From positions 1 to 64,000 of the forward strand of contig NZ_JASHIZ010000007.1 of the NCBI RefSeq assembly GCF_030733425.1: a stretch of DNA of 64,000 nucleotides. The letters are read 5' to 3'. The stretch comes from Roseovarius sp. MMSF_3350. Lineage in GTDB: Bacteria > Pseudomonadota > Alphaproteobacteria > Rhodobacterales > Rhodobacteraceae. How positions within the stretch are numbered: the first letter of the stretch is position 1; each line of letters opens with the position of its first letter. The position numbers were made by a program, and so were the translations under genes. Below the pieces are notes generated by a model, which ran no database searches, was not told where the DNA came from, and saw nothing but the letters and a program-made list of their open reading frames with translations. This document shows, one piece after another, positions 1-9,379 of this stretch.

Positions 1-809
1 GCGGTGGGTTTTCACCCACCCTACGGATGGAAGCGCCGGAGGCGCCGGCCTATGACCCCGAGGAAATTTTGGGCGTGGTGCCGGGGGACCTGCGCACGCC
101 CTATGATATCCGGGAGGTGATCGCGCGGCTGGTGGATGGCAGCCGGTTCGACGAGTTCAAGGCGCGGTTCGGGGAGACGCTGGTGACGGGTTTTGCCCAT
201 GTGGAGGGATGTCCTGTGGGGATCGTCGCCAACAATGGCGTACTGTTCTCCGAAGCCGCCCAGAAAGGCGCGCATTTCATCGAGCTGTGCAGCCAGCGGA
301 AGGTGCCGCTGGTGTTCCTGCAGAACATCACCGGGTTCATGGTGGGGCGCCGGTACGAAAACGAAGGGATCGCGCGGCACGGGGCCAAGATGGTCACGGC
401 GGTGGCGACAACCTCGGTGCCCAAGGTGACGATGCTGGTAGGCGGGTCGTTCGGGGCCGGGAATTACGGCATGGCCGGGCGGGCCTATCAGCCGCGCTTT
501 CTGTGGACCTGGCCGAATTCGAGGATTTCCGTGATGGGCGGCGCGCAGGCGGCGGGGGTGCTGGCGACAGTGAAGCGCGATGCGATCGAGCGCACGGGCG
601 GGACGTGGAGCGCCGACGAGGAGGCGGCGTTCAAGCAGCCCACGGTGGAAATGTTCGAGGAGCAGAGCCATCCGCTCTATGCCTCGGCCCGGCTTTGGGA
701 TGACGGGATCATCGACCCGCGGAAGTCGCGGCAGGTGTTGTCGTTGAGCCTGCGGGCGGCGCTGAATGCGCCGGTGGAGGAGACGCGGTTTGGTCTGTTC
801 CGGATGTGA
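1..809 (+). CDS. mccB: Methylcrotonyl-CoA carboxylase beta subunit (carboxyltransferase), C-terminal part; 5' end outside window
   Basis: Carboxyltransferase subunit of the biotin enzyme that carboxylates 3-methylcrotonyl-CoA in leucine breakdown. About 260 residues of the usual ~535 are visible, covering the second crotonase-like half: [11 protein letters not shown] and [11 protein letters not shown] are the acyl-CoA/biotin pocket motifs of acyl-CoA carboxyltransferases, and [11 protein letters not shown] follows. The frame stays open to the left edge through codons at 3-26, so the ATG at 27 is probably not the start. Those codons read GGFSPTLR and coincide with a palindromic repeat found elsewhere in the window. 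The mccA partner lies 98 bp downstream. Family assignment is strong from the motifs and neighbours; the 5' end is unseen. Confidence 0.9.
   Translation, partial: GGFSPTLRMEAPEAPAYDPEEILGVVPGDLRTPYDIREVIARLVDGSRFDEFKARFGETLVTGFAHVEGCPVGIVANNGVLFSEAAQKGAHFIELCSQRKVPLVFLQNITGFMVGRRYENEGIARHGAKMVTAVATTSVPKVTMLVGGSFGAGNYGMAGRAYQPRFLWTWPNSRISVMGGAQAAGVLATVKRDAIERTGGTWSADEEAAFKQPTVEMFEEQSHPLYASARLWDDGIIDPRKSRQVLSLSLRAALNAPVEETRFGLFRM
3..26 (+). repeat. Family A palindromic repeat, copy 1, apparently inside the mccB reading frame
   Basis: Stem GGTGGGT (3-9) pairs with ACCCACC (14-20) around a TTTC loop and is followed by CTACGG. The same stem-plus-CTACG layout recurs at 30516, 30563, 41103 and 41229. 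It is translated in frame upstream of the residues that match the linker between the two halves of the MccB family. The sequence left of the window is needed to show that the gene is continuous. Confidence 0.75.
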
Positions 810-840
810 GGTGCGTGGGCGAGGGGCCAGCCCATCGCGC

Positions 841-870
841 TCCCCGGGATATTTTTGGCCAGAAGAAGAG
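841..870 (+). repeat. Family B dispersed element, copy 1
   Basis: CCCGGGATATTTTTGGCCAG followed by AAGAAGAG lies in the mccB-mccA spacer, about 40 bp before the mccA start. Related copies lie at 33306-33344, 44119-44140, 57943-57982 and, on the other strand, 61130-61156. Unlike the 33306, 57943 and 61130 copies, this one is not in the orientation that directly follows the upstream stop codon. Confidence 0.65.
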
Positions 871-907
871 GCGGCGCAGGAGATGGCGCGGAGTTTGGAG
901 ACCGAAG

Positions 908-2857
908 ATGTTTGACACGATCCTGATTGCCAACCGGGGCGAGATCGCTTGCCGGGTGATGGAGACGGCGCGGGAAATGGGGGTGCGCTGCGTTGCGGTC
1001 TATTCCGATGCCGACAGGGCCGCGCGGCACGTGGCGCTGGCGGATGCGGCCGTGCATATCGGCGGGGCGTCGCCGGCGGAGAGTTACCTTGACGGCGCGA
1101 AGATCATCGCGGCGGCGCGGGAGAGCGGCGCGCAGGCGATCCATCCGGGGTACGGGTTCCTGAGCGAGAACCCGGATTTCGTGGAGGCGGTCGAGGCGGC
1201 GGGGCTGACATTCATCGGCCCGTCGGCCAAGGCGATCCGGGCGATGGGGCTGAAGGACGCGGCCAAGGCGCTGATGGACGAGGCCGGGGTGCCTGTTGTG
1301 CCGGGCTATCATGGCGAAGACCAGGATCCGGGGCACCTGGAGGTGGAAGCGGACCGGATCGGGTATCCGGTGTTGATCAAGGCCGTGGCGGGCGGCGGCG
1401 GCAAGGGGATGCGGCTGGTCGAGGACGCGAAAGATTTCGTCGATGCGCTGGAGAGTGCAAAGGCCGAGGCCCGTACCGCGTTCGGCAACGATGCGGTGCT
1501 GATCGAGAAGTATATCCAGCAACCGCGGCATATCGAGGTGCAGGTCTTTGGCGACGGGAAGAGCGCCGTGCATCTGTTCGAGCGGGATTGTTCGTTGCAG
1601 CGGCGGCACCAGAAGGTGATCGAGGAGGCCCCGGCGCCGGGGATGACGCCAGAGGTGCGGGAGGCCATGGGGGCTGCGGCGGTGCGCGCGGCAGAGGCGA
1701 TCGGCTATGCCGGGGCGGGGACGGTGGAGTTCATCGTGGACGGCTCGGATGGACTGCGCACGGACGGCTTCTGGTTCATGGAGATGAACACGCGGCTGCA
1801 GGTGGAGCATCCTGTGACGGAAGAGATCACGGGTGTCGATCTGGTGGAGTGGCAGTTGCGGGTGGCCGCGGGCGAGGGTCTGCCGAAGCGGCAGGAAGAG
1901 CTGAGCATCAATGGGCACGCTTTCGAGGCGCGGCTCTATGCGGAGGACGTGCCGAAAGGGTTCCTGCCGGCGACCGGGCGGCTGCGGCATCTGGAGTTTC
2001 CCGAGGGGGCGCGGGCGGACACCGGCGTGCGGGCGGGCGACGAGATCAGCCCGCATTACGATCCGATGATCGCCAAGCTGACCACGTATGGGCCGACGCG
2101 GGCCGTGGCGCTGCAGCGTCTGGGTGCCGCGCTGGAGGCGACGCAGGTGGCCGGGACGGTGACGAACCTGGCCTTCCTGGGAGCGCTGGCACGGCACGCG
2201 GGGTTCGGCCGGGGCGAGGTGGATACCGGGCTGATCGCGCGGGACCTGGAGGCGTTGAGTGCGGCGCCGGTGGTGACTGACAGGACCGTGGCGCTGGCGG
2301 CGTTGGCGAGCCTTGGGTTGTTGGACGGCGGCGGGCCGGAGACGGGCTTTGTCCTGTGGCAGCCTTTGCGGCGGAGCGTGGTGCTGCGGCGCGAGGGCGA
2401 GGAGGTTCAGGTAAAAGTGCAAAGCCTGTCGGCGGAGGCGCATGACGTGGAGGTCGGTGAGCGCATGGTTGAGGCGCGGCGCGTGGGCGGGCGCTGGCAA
2501 TTGGACGGCCAGCTTGCGCCGGAGGTGGCGGTGACGGGTGACCTGGTGACCGTCTTTGCGGGATACGGGATCGGGTTCGACATCCTCGATCCGCTGGAGC
2601 GCGGCGAGTTTGCCGCCGGTGACGCCAGCGTGATCGAGGCGCCGATGCCGGGGATGGTCAAGGCGGTGTTCGCCCAAGCCGGGCAGGAGGTGGCCAAGGG
2701 CGACCGGCTGGCCGTGCTGGAGGCGATGAAGATGGAGCACAGCCTGCTGGCCCCGCGCGACGGGGTGGTCGCCGAGGTGCTGGCCGAGGCGGGCAGCCAG
2801 GTGGAGGCGGGCGCGGCGCTGATCCGGTTGGAGGAGGATGCGGAGGCGGCGGCGTGA
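908..2857 (+). CDS. mccA: Methylcrotonyl-CoA carboxylase alpha subunit (biotin carboxylase plus biotin carrier)
   Basis: Carboxylates its own biotin with ATP and bicarbonate, then presents it to MccB. The 649 residues run from the biotin carboxylase N-domain (IANRGEIACRV), through the ATP-grasp domain with GGGGKGM at about 162-168 and EMNTRLQVEHPVTE, to a C-terminal biotinyl domain with EAMKMEH; the biotinylated lysine is about residue 608. The ATG at 908 is chosen because family members begin MFDTILIANRGEI; the longer open frame upstream runs through the repeat-bearing spacer. The end overlaps the next gene by four bases. The carrier would be charged by the ligase encoded at 27285. Acetyl- or propionyl-CoA carboxylase is possible on sequence alone, but the neighbouring genes argue for MCC. 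Confidence 0.93.
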   Translation: MFDTILIANRGEIACRVMETAREMGVRCVAVYSDADRAARHVALADAAVHIGGASPAESYLDGAKIIAAARESGAQAIHPGYGFLSENPDFVEAVEAAGLTFIGPSAKAIRAMGLKDAAKALMDEAGVPVVPGYHGEDQDPGHLEVEADRIGYPVLIKAVAGGGGKGMRLVEDAKDFVDALESAKAEARTAFGNDAVLIEKYIQQPRHIEVQVFGDGKSAVHLFERDCSLQRRHQKVIEEAPAPGMTPEVREAMGAAAVRAAEAIGYAGAGTVEFIVDGSDGLRTDGFWFMEMNTRLQVEHPVTEEITGVDLVEWQLRVAAGEGLPKRQEELSINGHAFEARLYAEDVPKGFLPATGRLRHLEFPEGARADTGVRAGDEISPHYDPMIAKLTTYGPTRAVALQRLGAALEATQVAGTVTNLAFLGALARHAGFGRGEVDTGLIARDLEALSAAPVVTDRTVALAALASLGLLDGGGPETGFVLWQPLRRSVVLRREGEEVQVKVQSLSAEAHDVEVGERMVEARRVGGRWQLDGQLAPEVAVTGDLVTVFAGYGIGFDILDPLERGEFAAGDASVIEAPMPGMVKAVFAQAGQEVAKGDRLAVLEAMKMEHSLLAPRDGVVAEVLAEAGSQVEAGAALIRLEEDAEAAA

Positions 2858-3507
2858 CGGAGGGGCTGCGGCTGACCGGCTATCGTTTCAGCGTCTATAC
2901 GCGCAGCGTGCGAATGGTGCTGGCGGCGAAGGGGCTGGGCTATGACTATGCCGAGTGCGATCCGTTCGGCGAAGGCTCGGGGGCGCTGAGCCGTCTGCAT
3001 CCGTTTGGCCGCGTGCCGGTGCTGGAGGCAGGGGCGTTCCGGCTGTGGGAGACGCAAGCGATACTCGATTACATTGAGGGAATCGCGCCGGAACCGCGCT
3101 TGGTGCCCAAGGCCCCGGAGGCCAGGGCGCGGATGCGGCAGGTCATGGGGATTGCGGACAGCTATGCCTACGGGCCGCTGGTGCGGCAGGCCTTTTCCAA
3201 CGGGGTCTTCGCGGCGCTGGAGGGCGAGAGTGGAGACGATGCCGCCCTGGCCGAGGGGCTGGCCGAGGCGCCGCGCGTGCTGGACGCACTGGAGGAGATT
3301 GCGGCGGAAGACCTGGTGCTGCGGCCCGGCGCGTTGGACTTGGCAAGCTGCCACCTGTGGCCGATGCTGGACTATTTCGGCATGGTGCCGGGCGGCGCGG
3401 AGATGATTGCCGCGCGGCCCGCGCTGGCAGCGTGGTGCGGTTGGATGGAAACCTGCGACGTGGCACAAGAGACGCGTCCGAACCTGACCAGGGAGGCGAT
3501 GGCGTGA
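2854..3507 (+). CDS. Glutathione S-transferase family protein
   Basis: A 217-residue protein with a thioredoxin-like N-terminal half (TGYRFSVYTRSVRMVLAAKG, then FGRVPVLEAGAFRLWETQAI) and an all-helical C-terminal half, the two-domain layout of cytosolic GSTs. The substrate is unknown. It starts at a GTG inside the mccA stop (GTGA overlap) and its own stop overlaps the next gene in the same way, so translation is probably coupled through the cluster. It could conjugate or isomerise a reactive acyl-CoA by-product of leucine catabolism, but that is inference from position alone. It is not closely similar to the GST that follows. Confidence 0.85.
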   Translation: MTEGLRLTGYRFSVYTRSVRMVLAAKGLGYDYAECDPFGEGSGALSRLHPFGRVPVLEAGAFRLWETQAILDYIEGIAPEPRLVPKAPEARARMRQVMGIADSYAYGPLVRQAFSNGVFAALEGESGDDAALAEGLAEAPRVLDALEEIAAEDLVLRPGALDLASCHLWPMLDYFGMVPGGAEMIAARPALAAWCGWMETCDVAQETRPNLTREAMA

Positions 3508-4187
3508 TTGTCCTGCACCATGTGCCGCAAAGCCGCTCGATGCGGGTGTTGTGGCTGCTGAACGAACTGGAGGGCGTGGCGTTTCGCGTGGCGACCCATG
3601 CGTTCGACAAGAGCCTGCGGCAGCCCGAGTTCCTGAGCCTGTCGCCCGCAGGGCGCGTGCCCGCGCTTGAGATCGAGGGCGAGCGGATGTTCGAATCGGG
3701 CGCGATGATGGAATACCTGTGCGAGAAGTTCCCCGAGCGGGGGATGGGCCGGATGCCGGGCGACATGGATCGGATGGCCTGGCTGGTCTGGCTGCATTTC
3801 GCGGAAACCATCAGCCAGCACGTGGCGATCCTGACCCAGCAGCACATCATGCTGCGCGAGGATCACATGCGCAGCCCGACGGTGATGCGGCTGGAGGCGG
3901 CGCGCCTGCGCAAGTGCTATGGCGCGATCGAGGCGCGGCTGAGCACGCCGGTGGAGAACCGCGACTACCTGCTGACCGGGGGCTATTCGGCCTGCGATAT
4001 CGCCGTGGGGCAGGCGGTTTACATGGCGCGGCATTTCGCGACGCTGGACGGGTTTCCCGAGACGGCGAAGTGGTACGCGCGGCTGAGCGAGCGGGCGGCG
4101 TACCGGGCGGCGTTGCCGGGACAGACCGACGCGCGAATATATGAACAGGCGTTCTATGCGGCGCCGGAGGAGGATGAGCGTGGCTGA
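3504..4187 (+). CDS. Glutathione S-transferase family protein
   Basis: A 227-residue GST-fold protein: VLHHVPQSRSMRVLWLLNEL at the N-terminus, then LSPAGRVPALEIEGERMFESGAMMEYL, the glutathione-site region with the conserved Pro and the E-S pair, and a helical C-terminal domain containing GGYSACDIAVGQAVYMARHF. The GTG at 3504 overlaps the preceding TGA by the GTGA arrangement and gives the usual GST length; longer frames would read back into the upstream gene. It is the second of two consecutive, divergent GST paralogues in the leucine cluster. Substrate unknown. Confidence 0.86.
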   Translation: MIVLHHVPQSRSMRVLWLLNELEGVAFRVATHAFDKSLRQPEFLSLSPAGRVPALEIEGERMFESGAMMEYLCEKFPERGMGRMPGDMDRMAWLVWLHFAETISQHVAILTQQHIMLREDHMRSPTVMRLEAARLRKCYGAIEARLSTPVENRDYLLTGGYSACDIAVGQAVYMARHFATLDGFPETAKWYARLSERAAYRAALPGQTDARIYEQAFYAAPEEDERG

Positions 4188-5034
4188 ACGGGTCGAGATA
4201 TTCGAGGTGGGCCCGCGCGACGGGTTGCAGAACGAACAGCACGAGATCCCGGTGGCCGACAAGGTGGCGCTGATCGACTGCCTCAGCGGCGCGGGGTTTG
4301 CCCGGATCGAGGTGGCGAGCTTCGTCAGCCCCAAATGGGTGCCGCAGATGGCGGGCTCGGCCGAGGTGCTGGCCGGGATCACCCGGGTGCCGGGGGTGCG
4401 CTATGCGGCGCTGACGCCCAACATGCGCGGCTTTCAGGACGCGATGGCGGCGGCGGCGAACGAGGTGGCAATTTTCGGCTCGGCCTCGGAAGGGTTTTCC
4501 AAGGCCAATATCAACGCCAGCATCGAGGAGAGCCTGCAGCGTTTCGCCCCGGTGGCGGAGGCGGCGCGCGAGGTGGGCGTGCCGTTGCGCGGCTATGTGT
4601 CCTGCGTGACGGACTGTCCGTACGATGGGCCGGTGGCGCCGGATCAGGTGGCCGAGGTGGCAGGGCGGCTTTACGAGATGGGCTGTTACGAGATCAGCCT
4701 GGGCGACACGGTCGGGCAGGGCACGCCGGAGAGCATCGACGCCATGCTGCGCGCGGTAGTGCAGGTGGTGCCGGCGGAGAAGCTGGCCGGGCATTACCAT
4801 GACACGGGCGGCCGGGCGCTGGACAATATCGAGATGTCGCTGGAGTCGGGCGTGCGGGTGTTCGACGCGGCCGTCGGAGGTCTTGGGGGGTGTCCCTATG
4901 CGCCGGGGGCGAAGGGCAACGTGGCCACCGAAAAGGTACATGACCGGCTGACGGCGCTCGGGTACGAGACCGGGCTGGACCGGCACGTGCTGGAGCGGGC
5001 GGAGAAGATGGCGCGCGCGATGCGGGCCGGGTGA
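4180..5034 (+). CDS. Hydroxymethylglutaryl-CoA lyase
   Basis: Last step of leucine breakdown: splits HMG-CoA into acetoacetate and acetyl-CoA. 284 residues form a TIM barrel of the HMGL-like family with FEVGPRDGLQNEQ at the start, the metal-binding HYHDTGGRALDN segment and the GGLGGCPYAPGAKGN signature holding the catalytic cysteine. The second residue of the usual HCHD/HFHD motif is Tyr here. The GTG at 4180 is preferred because GGAGGAGG ends seven bases upstream; ATG 4174 would be too close to it. It overlaps the end of the upstream GST. Its stop codon forms part of a tandem hairpin. Confidence 0.92.
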   Translation: MAERVEIFEVGPRDGLQNEQHEIPVADKVALIDCLSGAGFARIEVASFVSPKWVPQMAGSAEVLAGITRVPGVRYAALTPNMRGFQDAMAAAANEVAIFGSASEGFSKANINASIEESLQRFAPVAEAAREVGVPLRGYVSCVTDCPYDGPVAPDQVAEVAGRLYEMGCYEISLGDTVGQGTPESIDAMLRAVVQVVPAEKLAGHYHDTGGRALDNIEMSLESGVRVFDAAVGGLGGCPYAPGAKGNVATEKVHDRLTALGYETGLDRHVLERAEKMARAMRAG

Positions 5035-5079
5035 CAAGAATTTTTGGAAAATTCTTGTCAAAATTCCTGGAAGAATTTT
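5033..5079 (+). repeat. Family C tandem palindromes, copy 1
   Basis: GACAAGAATTTT (5033-5044) pairs perfectly with 5048-5059 around TGG. It is followed at once by AAAATTC (5060-5066) pairing with GAATTTT (5073-5079). The first stem includes the last two bases of the HMG-CoA lyase stop codon. AT-rich stems of this kind stand out sharply from the GC-rich surroundings. Confidence 0.8.
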
Positions 5080-5097
5080 GGCGCGGGGAGAGAGCGG

Positions 5098-5886
5098 ATG
5101 TATGAGACGGTGAGGATCGAGCGCGATGCGCGCGGTGTGGCGACGCTTTGGCTGGACCGGGCGGACAAGCACAACGCGCTGTCGGCGCGGATGATCGCGG
5201 AGTTGCATGCCGCCGCCGATGAACTTGGCGCGGATGACAATGTGCGCGTGGTGGTGCTGGCCGCCGAGGGCAAGACATTCTGCGCGGGCGGAGACCTGGG
5301 CTGGATGCGCGACCAGTTCGAGGCCGATCCTGAAACCCGTGCCGGGGAGGCGGGCAAGCTGGCCTATATGCTGCAGGCGCTGAACACGTTGCCCAAGCCC
5401 CTGATCGGCCGCGTGCATGGCAATGCGTTCGGCGGCGGTTTGGGCATGGTCTCGGTCTGTGACGTGGCGGTGGGGGCCGAGGGCGTGCAGATGGCGCTGA
5501 CCGAGACGCGGCTGGGGCTGATCCCGGCCACCATCGGGCCTTACGTGGCGGCCCGGATGGGCGAGGCGCGGGCGCGGCGGGTCTTCATGTCGGGCCGGCG
5601 GTTCGGGGCCGCCGAGGCGGTACGGATGGACCTGCTGGCCCGCGCCGTGCCCGGCGACGTGCTGGATGCGGCGGTCGAGGAAGAGGTGGCGCCCTACCTG
5701 GACTGTGCGCCCGGGGCCGTAGCGCAGGCCAAGGCGCTGTTGCGCCGTCTGGGCCCGCCGATCGACGACGGCGTGATCGACGACACCATCAAGGCGCTCA
5801 GCGCCTGCTGGGCCGGAACCGAGGCGCAGGAAGGGATCGCGGCCTTCTTCGACAAGCGCGATCCGCCGTGGCGCGGCGGCGATTGA
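5098..5886 (+). CDS. Enoyl-CoA hydratase/isomerase family protein, probably methylglutaconyl-CoA hydratase
   Basis: A 262-residue crotonase-fold protein. Visible motifs are ADKHNALSARM, the oxyanion-hole segments AAEGKTFCAGGDLGWM and GRVHGNAFGGGLGMVSVCD, and the family helix TETRLGLIPATIGPYV. The position between HMG-CoA lyase and the MCC genes makes hydration of 3-methylglutaconyl-CoA, the step between the two, the likely reaction; sequence alone cannot distinguish it from other crotonases. The ATG at 5098 is chosen because the open frame upstream passes through the tandem hairpin; GGGGAGAGAGCGG precedes it. Confidence 0.87.
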   Translation: MYETVRIERDARGVATLWLDRADKHNALSARMIAELHAAADELGADDNVRVVVLAAEGKTFCAGGDLGWMRDQFEADPETRAGEAGKLAYMLQALNTLPKPLIGRVHGNAFGGGLGMVSVCDVAVGAEGVQMALTETRLGLIPATIGPYVAARMGEARARRVFMSGRRFGAAEAVRMDLLARAVPGDVLDAAVEEEVAPYLDCAPGAVAQAKALLRRLGPPIDDGVIDDTIKALSACWAGTEAQEGIAAFFDKRDPPWRGGD

Positions 5887-5967
5887 TCGCCGGATTTCCC
5901 GCGGCTTTTAACGATAATTCAATCTTTCTGACGCTTTCTGGCCCGGGTCGGGACGGAAAGGACAGTC

Positions 5968-7230
5968 ATGAAGCGGATGATGCAGGCCTTCGGCGCGTTG
6001 GAAACGGTGATCCTTGGCGCCGGGTTCTGGTGGCTCGCGGCGGGCTTTGCCGCGGCGCAGGAGGGTGTCTATTCGTCGTCGGACGGCAGGTCGCGTGCCG
6101 ATCTGCGTTTTTCCGAAGAAATGTTCGACCGCCAGAACGACGTGACGAACAAGGCGGCGCTGTTGTTGCGCGCGCGGGCCGGCGGACGGGTGCCGGAAGG
6201 GTCGCTGACCTTCGGCGGGCGACTGATCGCGACGTGGATATCCGAGCGCAGCAACACGCCGGGCAAGTTCCCGATCCTGTCGCGGCTGCCACCGACCCAT
6301 ACGGCGGGCCGGTCGGACGGCTATGGCGTGATCAACGAGATCTCGCTGAACGCCACGCTGGCGCTGCCCTGGGTCACGGGCTTTGTGCAAGGCGAGTTCA
6401 CCGAGGTCGAGTATCCCGGGCAGGACGACATCCAGCTGCGCAAGTACATGCTGGTGCTGGGGGATCTGAGCCGGTCGCCGTTTTACCTGGCGGTGGGGCG
6501 CAAGACCTTGAATTTCGGGAATTTCGCCAGTTACGCGCCGTTCACCCACACGCATTCGAGCCACTATTTCTGGGCTCAGAGCGAGGACCCGGTGATCGAA
6601 CTTGGCTATGTCACGGACCGCACCGAACTGGCCTTTACGTCGATCCCGGCGCATCGCGGCAACCGGGTGATCAGCAGCCCCAGGAACGACGGCGCGCTGT
6701 CGAATTTCGCTGTGAACGGATCGCACCGGTTCGGGGTCGCGCCGGGGCATGACCTGACAATCGGGGCCGGGTATCTGCGCGGGTCGATCTATGACAGCAC
6801 GATCGCGCATCACCCGCCGGGGCGGGGGATCAACCGGTTCTGGAACGAGCTTTGGGATGTGAACCTGACCTGGAGCGGGCCGCGGTTCGATGTGCAGGCG
6901 GAGTTCACGCGGTCGATGCATGACTGGCCCGCGACGGGGCATCACGTGCAGGCCACGACGGTGCAGGCCCGCTGGCACCGGCAGATCGCGGGCAACCCGG
7001 TGACGTGGTCGATCTCGGCCAGCCGCGGCGTTCAGGGCCGTGACGGCAGCGAGTGGGAACGGATGGAGCAGGTGATTCTGGGTGTGGAGTACGAGGCCGC
7101 GCCGCATGTCACGCTGGGGGCGGAATACATGTATAACGCGGGCTTCGTGCCGCTGATCCTACCGACATTCACAGGCGACCGGTCGGTGGAGTCGCATACG
7201 CTGATCGCCGGCGTGAAGCTGACCTTCTGA
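5968..7230 (+). CDS. Outer-membrane beta-barrel protein, porin-like (LbtU-type suspected)
   Basis: 420 residues. The N-terminus is a signal peptide ending near GFAAAQEG. The body shows alternating amphipathic strands with many aromatic girdle residues (FNFGNFASY, VTWSISASRGV, HVTLGAEYMYN), and the chain ends in KLTF; a terminal Phe after a beta strand is the usual BAM-recognition feature of outer-membrane barrels. HTHSSHYFWAQSEDPVIELGY resembles what I recall of LbtU-type siderophore porins, but no search could be run, so the ligand is open. It follows the leucine genes after 81 bp on the same strand and could be read through or have its own promoter. Confidence 0.65.
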   Translation: MKRMMQAFGALETVILGAGFWWLAAGFAAAQEGVYSSSDGRSRADLRFSEEMFDRQNDVTNKAALLLRARAGGRVPEGSLTFGGRLIATWISERSNTPGKFPILSRLPPTHTAGRSDGYGVINEISLNATLALPWVTGFVQGEFTEVEYPGQDDIQLRKYMLVLGDLSRSPFYLAVGRKTLNFGNFASYAPFTHTHSSHYFWAQSEDPVIELGYVTDRTELAFTSIPAHRGNRVISSPRNDGALSNFAVNGSHRFGVAPGHDLTIGAGYLRGSIYDSTIAHHPPGRGINRFWNELWDVNLTWSGPRFDVQAEFTRSMHDWPATGHHVQATTVQARWHRQIAGNPVTWSISASRGVQGRDGSEWERMEQVILGVEYEAAPHVTLGAEYMYNAGFVPLILPTFTGDRSVESHTLIAGVKLTF

Positions 7231-7548
7231 CCGGGGGCTCGCTGAAGGGGCGCGCGGCACAGAGCGATTTGCGTCGCGCGAAGTCGCGATCCGGGCCTGT
7301 TCGTGCCCCCGAAGTGCCGGGGCGTTTCGCGCCCGAACCGGGACGCGTCAATTTGTCTGGTACACCAAAAACCACGTATTTCCGATACAGCAGCGTATTC
7401 GCGGTTTTCCTGGTGTCGAAGGGCGCGCGAAATCACGTCTCGCTTGGTTGACCCTGCCCCGGGGCAGCGGTAAACCCTCACGAGTACTGTACGCCAATCT
7501 TATGCGCGGCCCGCCTTGACGGCACGGCGCGCATGAAAGGAGCCACAC
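7231..7548. other. 318-bp gene-free spacer ahead of the complex I operon
   Basis: No convincing reading frame. It holds a candidate promoter (7448-7476) containing the palindrome CTGCCCCGGGGCAG, and an AAAGGAG Shine-Dalgarno just before nuoA. The middle part (about 7350-7440) is less GC-rich than the flanking genes. No clear intrinsic terminator for the porin gene is visible. Confidence 0.5.
7448..7476 (+). promoter_or_regulatory. Candidate sigma-70-type promoter for the nuo operon with a palindrome in its spacer
   Basis: TTGACC (7448-7453), a 17-bp spacer, then TAAACC (7471-7476), about 70 bp before nuoA. The -10 match is weak. The spacer contains a perfect 14-bp palindrome at 7454-7467, placed where a repressor would block polymerase. 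This is pattern reading only; no transcription start is known. Confidence 0.35.
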
Positions 7549-8540
<992 letters not shown>

Positions 8541-8561
8541 GGCGCCTTTGGGGGATGCAAG

Positions 8562-9173
8562 ATGACTGATGCGCTGACCGAACTGGCCACCCATATCGAA
8601 ACCCGCCGCCCCGATTGCGTGGCCGGCTGGTCGGTGGATCGCGGCGAATTGAACATGACCGCGACCCTGTCGAGCCTGAAGGGGCTGGTGGAGTTCCTGA
8701 AGGTCGATCCGAACTGCCGCTTTTCGACGCTGGTGGACATCACCGGCGTGGATTACCCGGACCGGCCCAAGCGGTTCGACGTGGTCTATCATTTTCTGAG
8801 CATGTACCAGAACCAGCGCATCCGCCTGCGGGTGGCGGTGCGCGAAGAGGACATGGTGCCGTCGATCACCGATGTGCACCCCTCGGCCAACTGGTTCGAG
8901 CGCGAGGTGTTCGACATGTTCGGCATTCTGTTCAGCGGCCACCCGGACCTGCGGCGGATCCTGACCGATTACGGCTTTCGCGGCTTCCCGCTGCGCAAGG
9001 ATTTCCCGACTACGGGTTATACCGAGGTGCGCTATGACGAGGTGCAGAAGCGCGTGGTCTACGAGCCGGTCAAGCTGGTGCAGGAATACCGGCAGTTCGA
9101 CTTCATGAGCCCGTGGGAGGGTGCCGACTATATCCTGCCGGGCGACGAGAAAACCGACGAGAAGGCCAAGTGA
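8562..9173 (+). CDS. nuoC: NADH-quinone oxidoreductase subunit C
   Basis: Peripheral-arm subunit of about 203 residues, homologous to the mitochondrial 30-kDa subunit. Diagnostic stretches are [24 protein letters not shown] and the signature [26 protein letters not shown], ending with [12 protein letters not shown]. nuoC and nuoD are separate genes here, unlike the E. coli nuoCD fusion. The gene starts 21 bp after nuoB. A 55-codon gene separates it from nuoD. Confidence 0.96.
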   Translation: MTDALTELATHIETRRPDCVAGWSVDRGELNMTATLSSLKGLVEFLKVDPNCRFSTLVDITGVDYPDRPKRFDVVYHFLSMYQNQRIRLRVAVREEDMVPSITDVHPSANWFEREVFDMFGILFSGHPDLRRILTDYGFRGFPLRKDFPTTGYTEVRYDEVQKRVVYEPVKLVQEYRQFDFMSPWEGADYILPGDEKTDEKAK

Positions 9174-9200
9174 GCCGGATCGGAAAAGGGAGCGGCGGAC

Positions 9201-9368
9201 ATGTTCTGGGCGATACTGTTCATGGCGGCGTTCGTGGTTCCCTTCTGGAAGCTGCTGCCGGGCTACGGCATTGCCAGCGCCTGGGCGCTGGTGGCGATCT
9301 TTCCGCTGGGCGCGCTGGCGCTTTTGTACCTGATGGCGTTCGGCCCCCGCGCGGACGATAGAGGATAA
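9201..9368 (+). CDS. Small membrane protein, 55 residues, between nuoC and nuoD
   Basis: ATG 9201 to TAA 9368. The product starts [20 protein letters not shown] and has two predicted membrane segments (about residues 2-18 and 24-45), a Gly-Tyr-Gly turn between them and a short charged tail (RADDRG). GGGAG eight bases upstream serves as ribosome binding site, and it sits tightly between nuoC (27 bp) and nuoD (11 bp), so it is co-transcribed. I do not recognise a characterised family; a complex I accessory or assembly role is only inferred from location. Confidence 0.7.
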   Translation: MFWAILFMAAFVVPFWKLLPGYGIASAWALVAIFPLGALALLYLMAFGPRADDRG

Positions 9369-9379
9369 GGAGACCAAGG

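Noticed and set aside
677..2740. 687-codon open frame on the minus strand opposite mccA
   Set aside because: It mirrors the GC-rich third positions of mccA; its product is His/Arg/Pro/Leu-rich with no recognisable domain.
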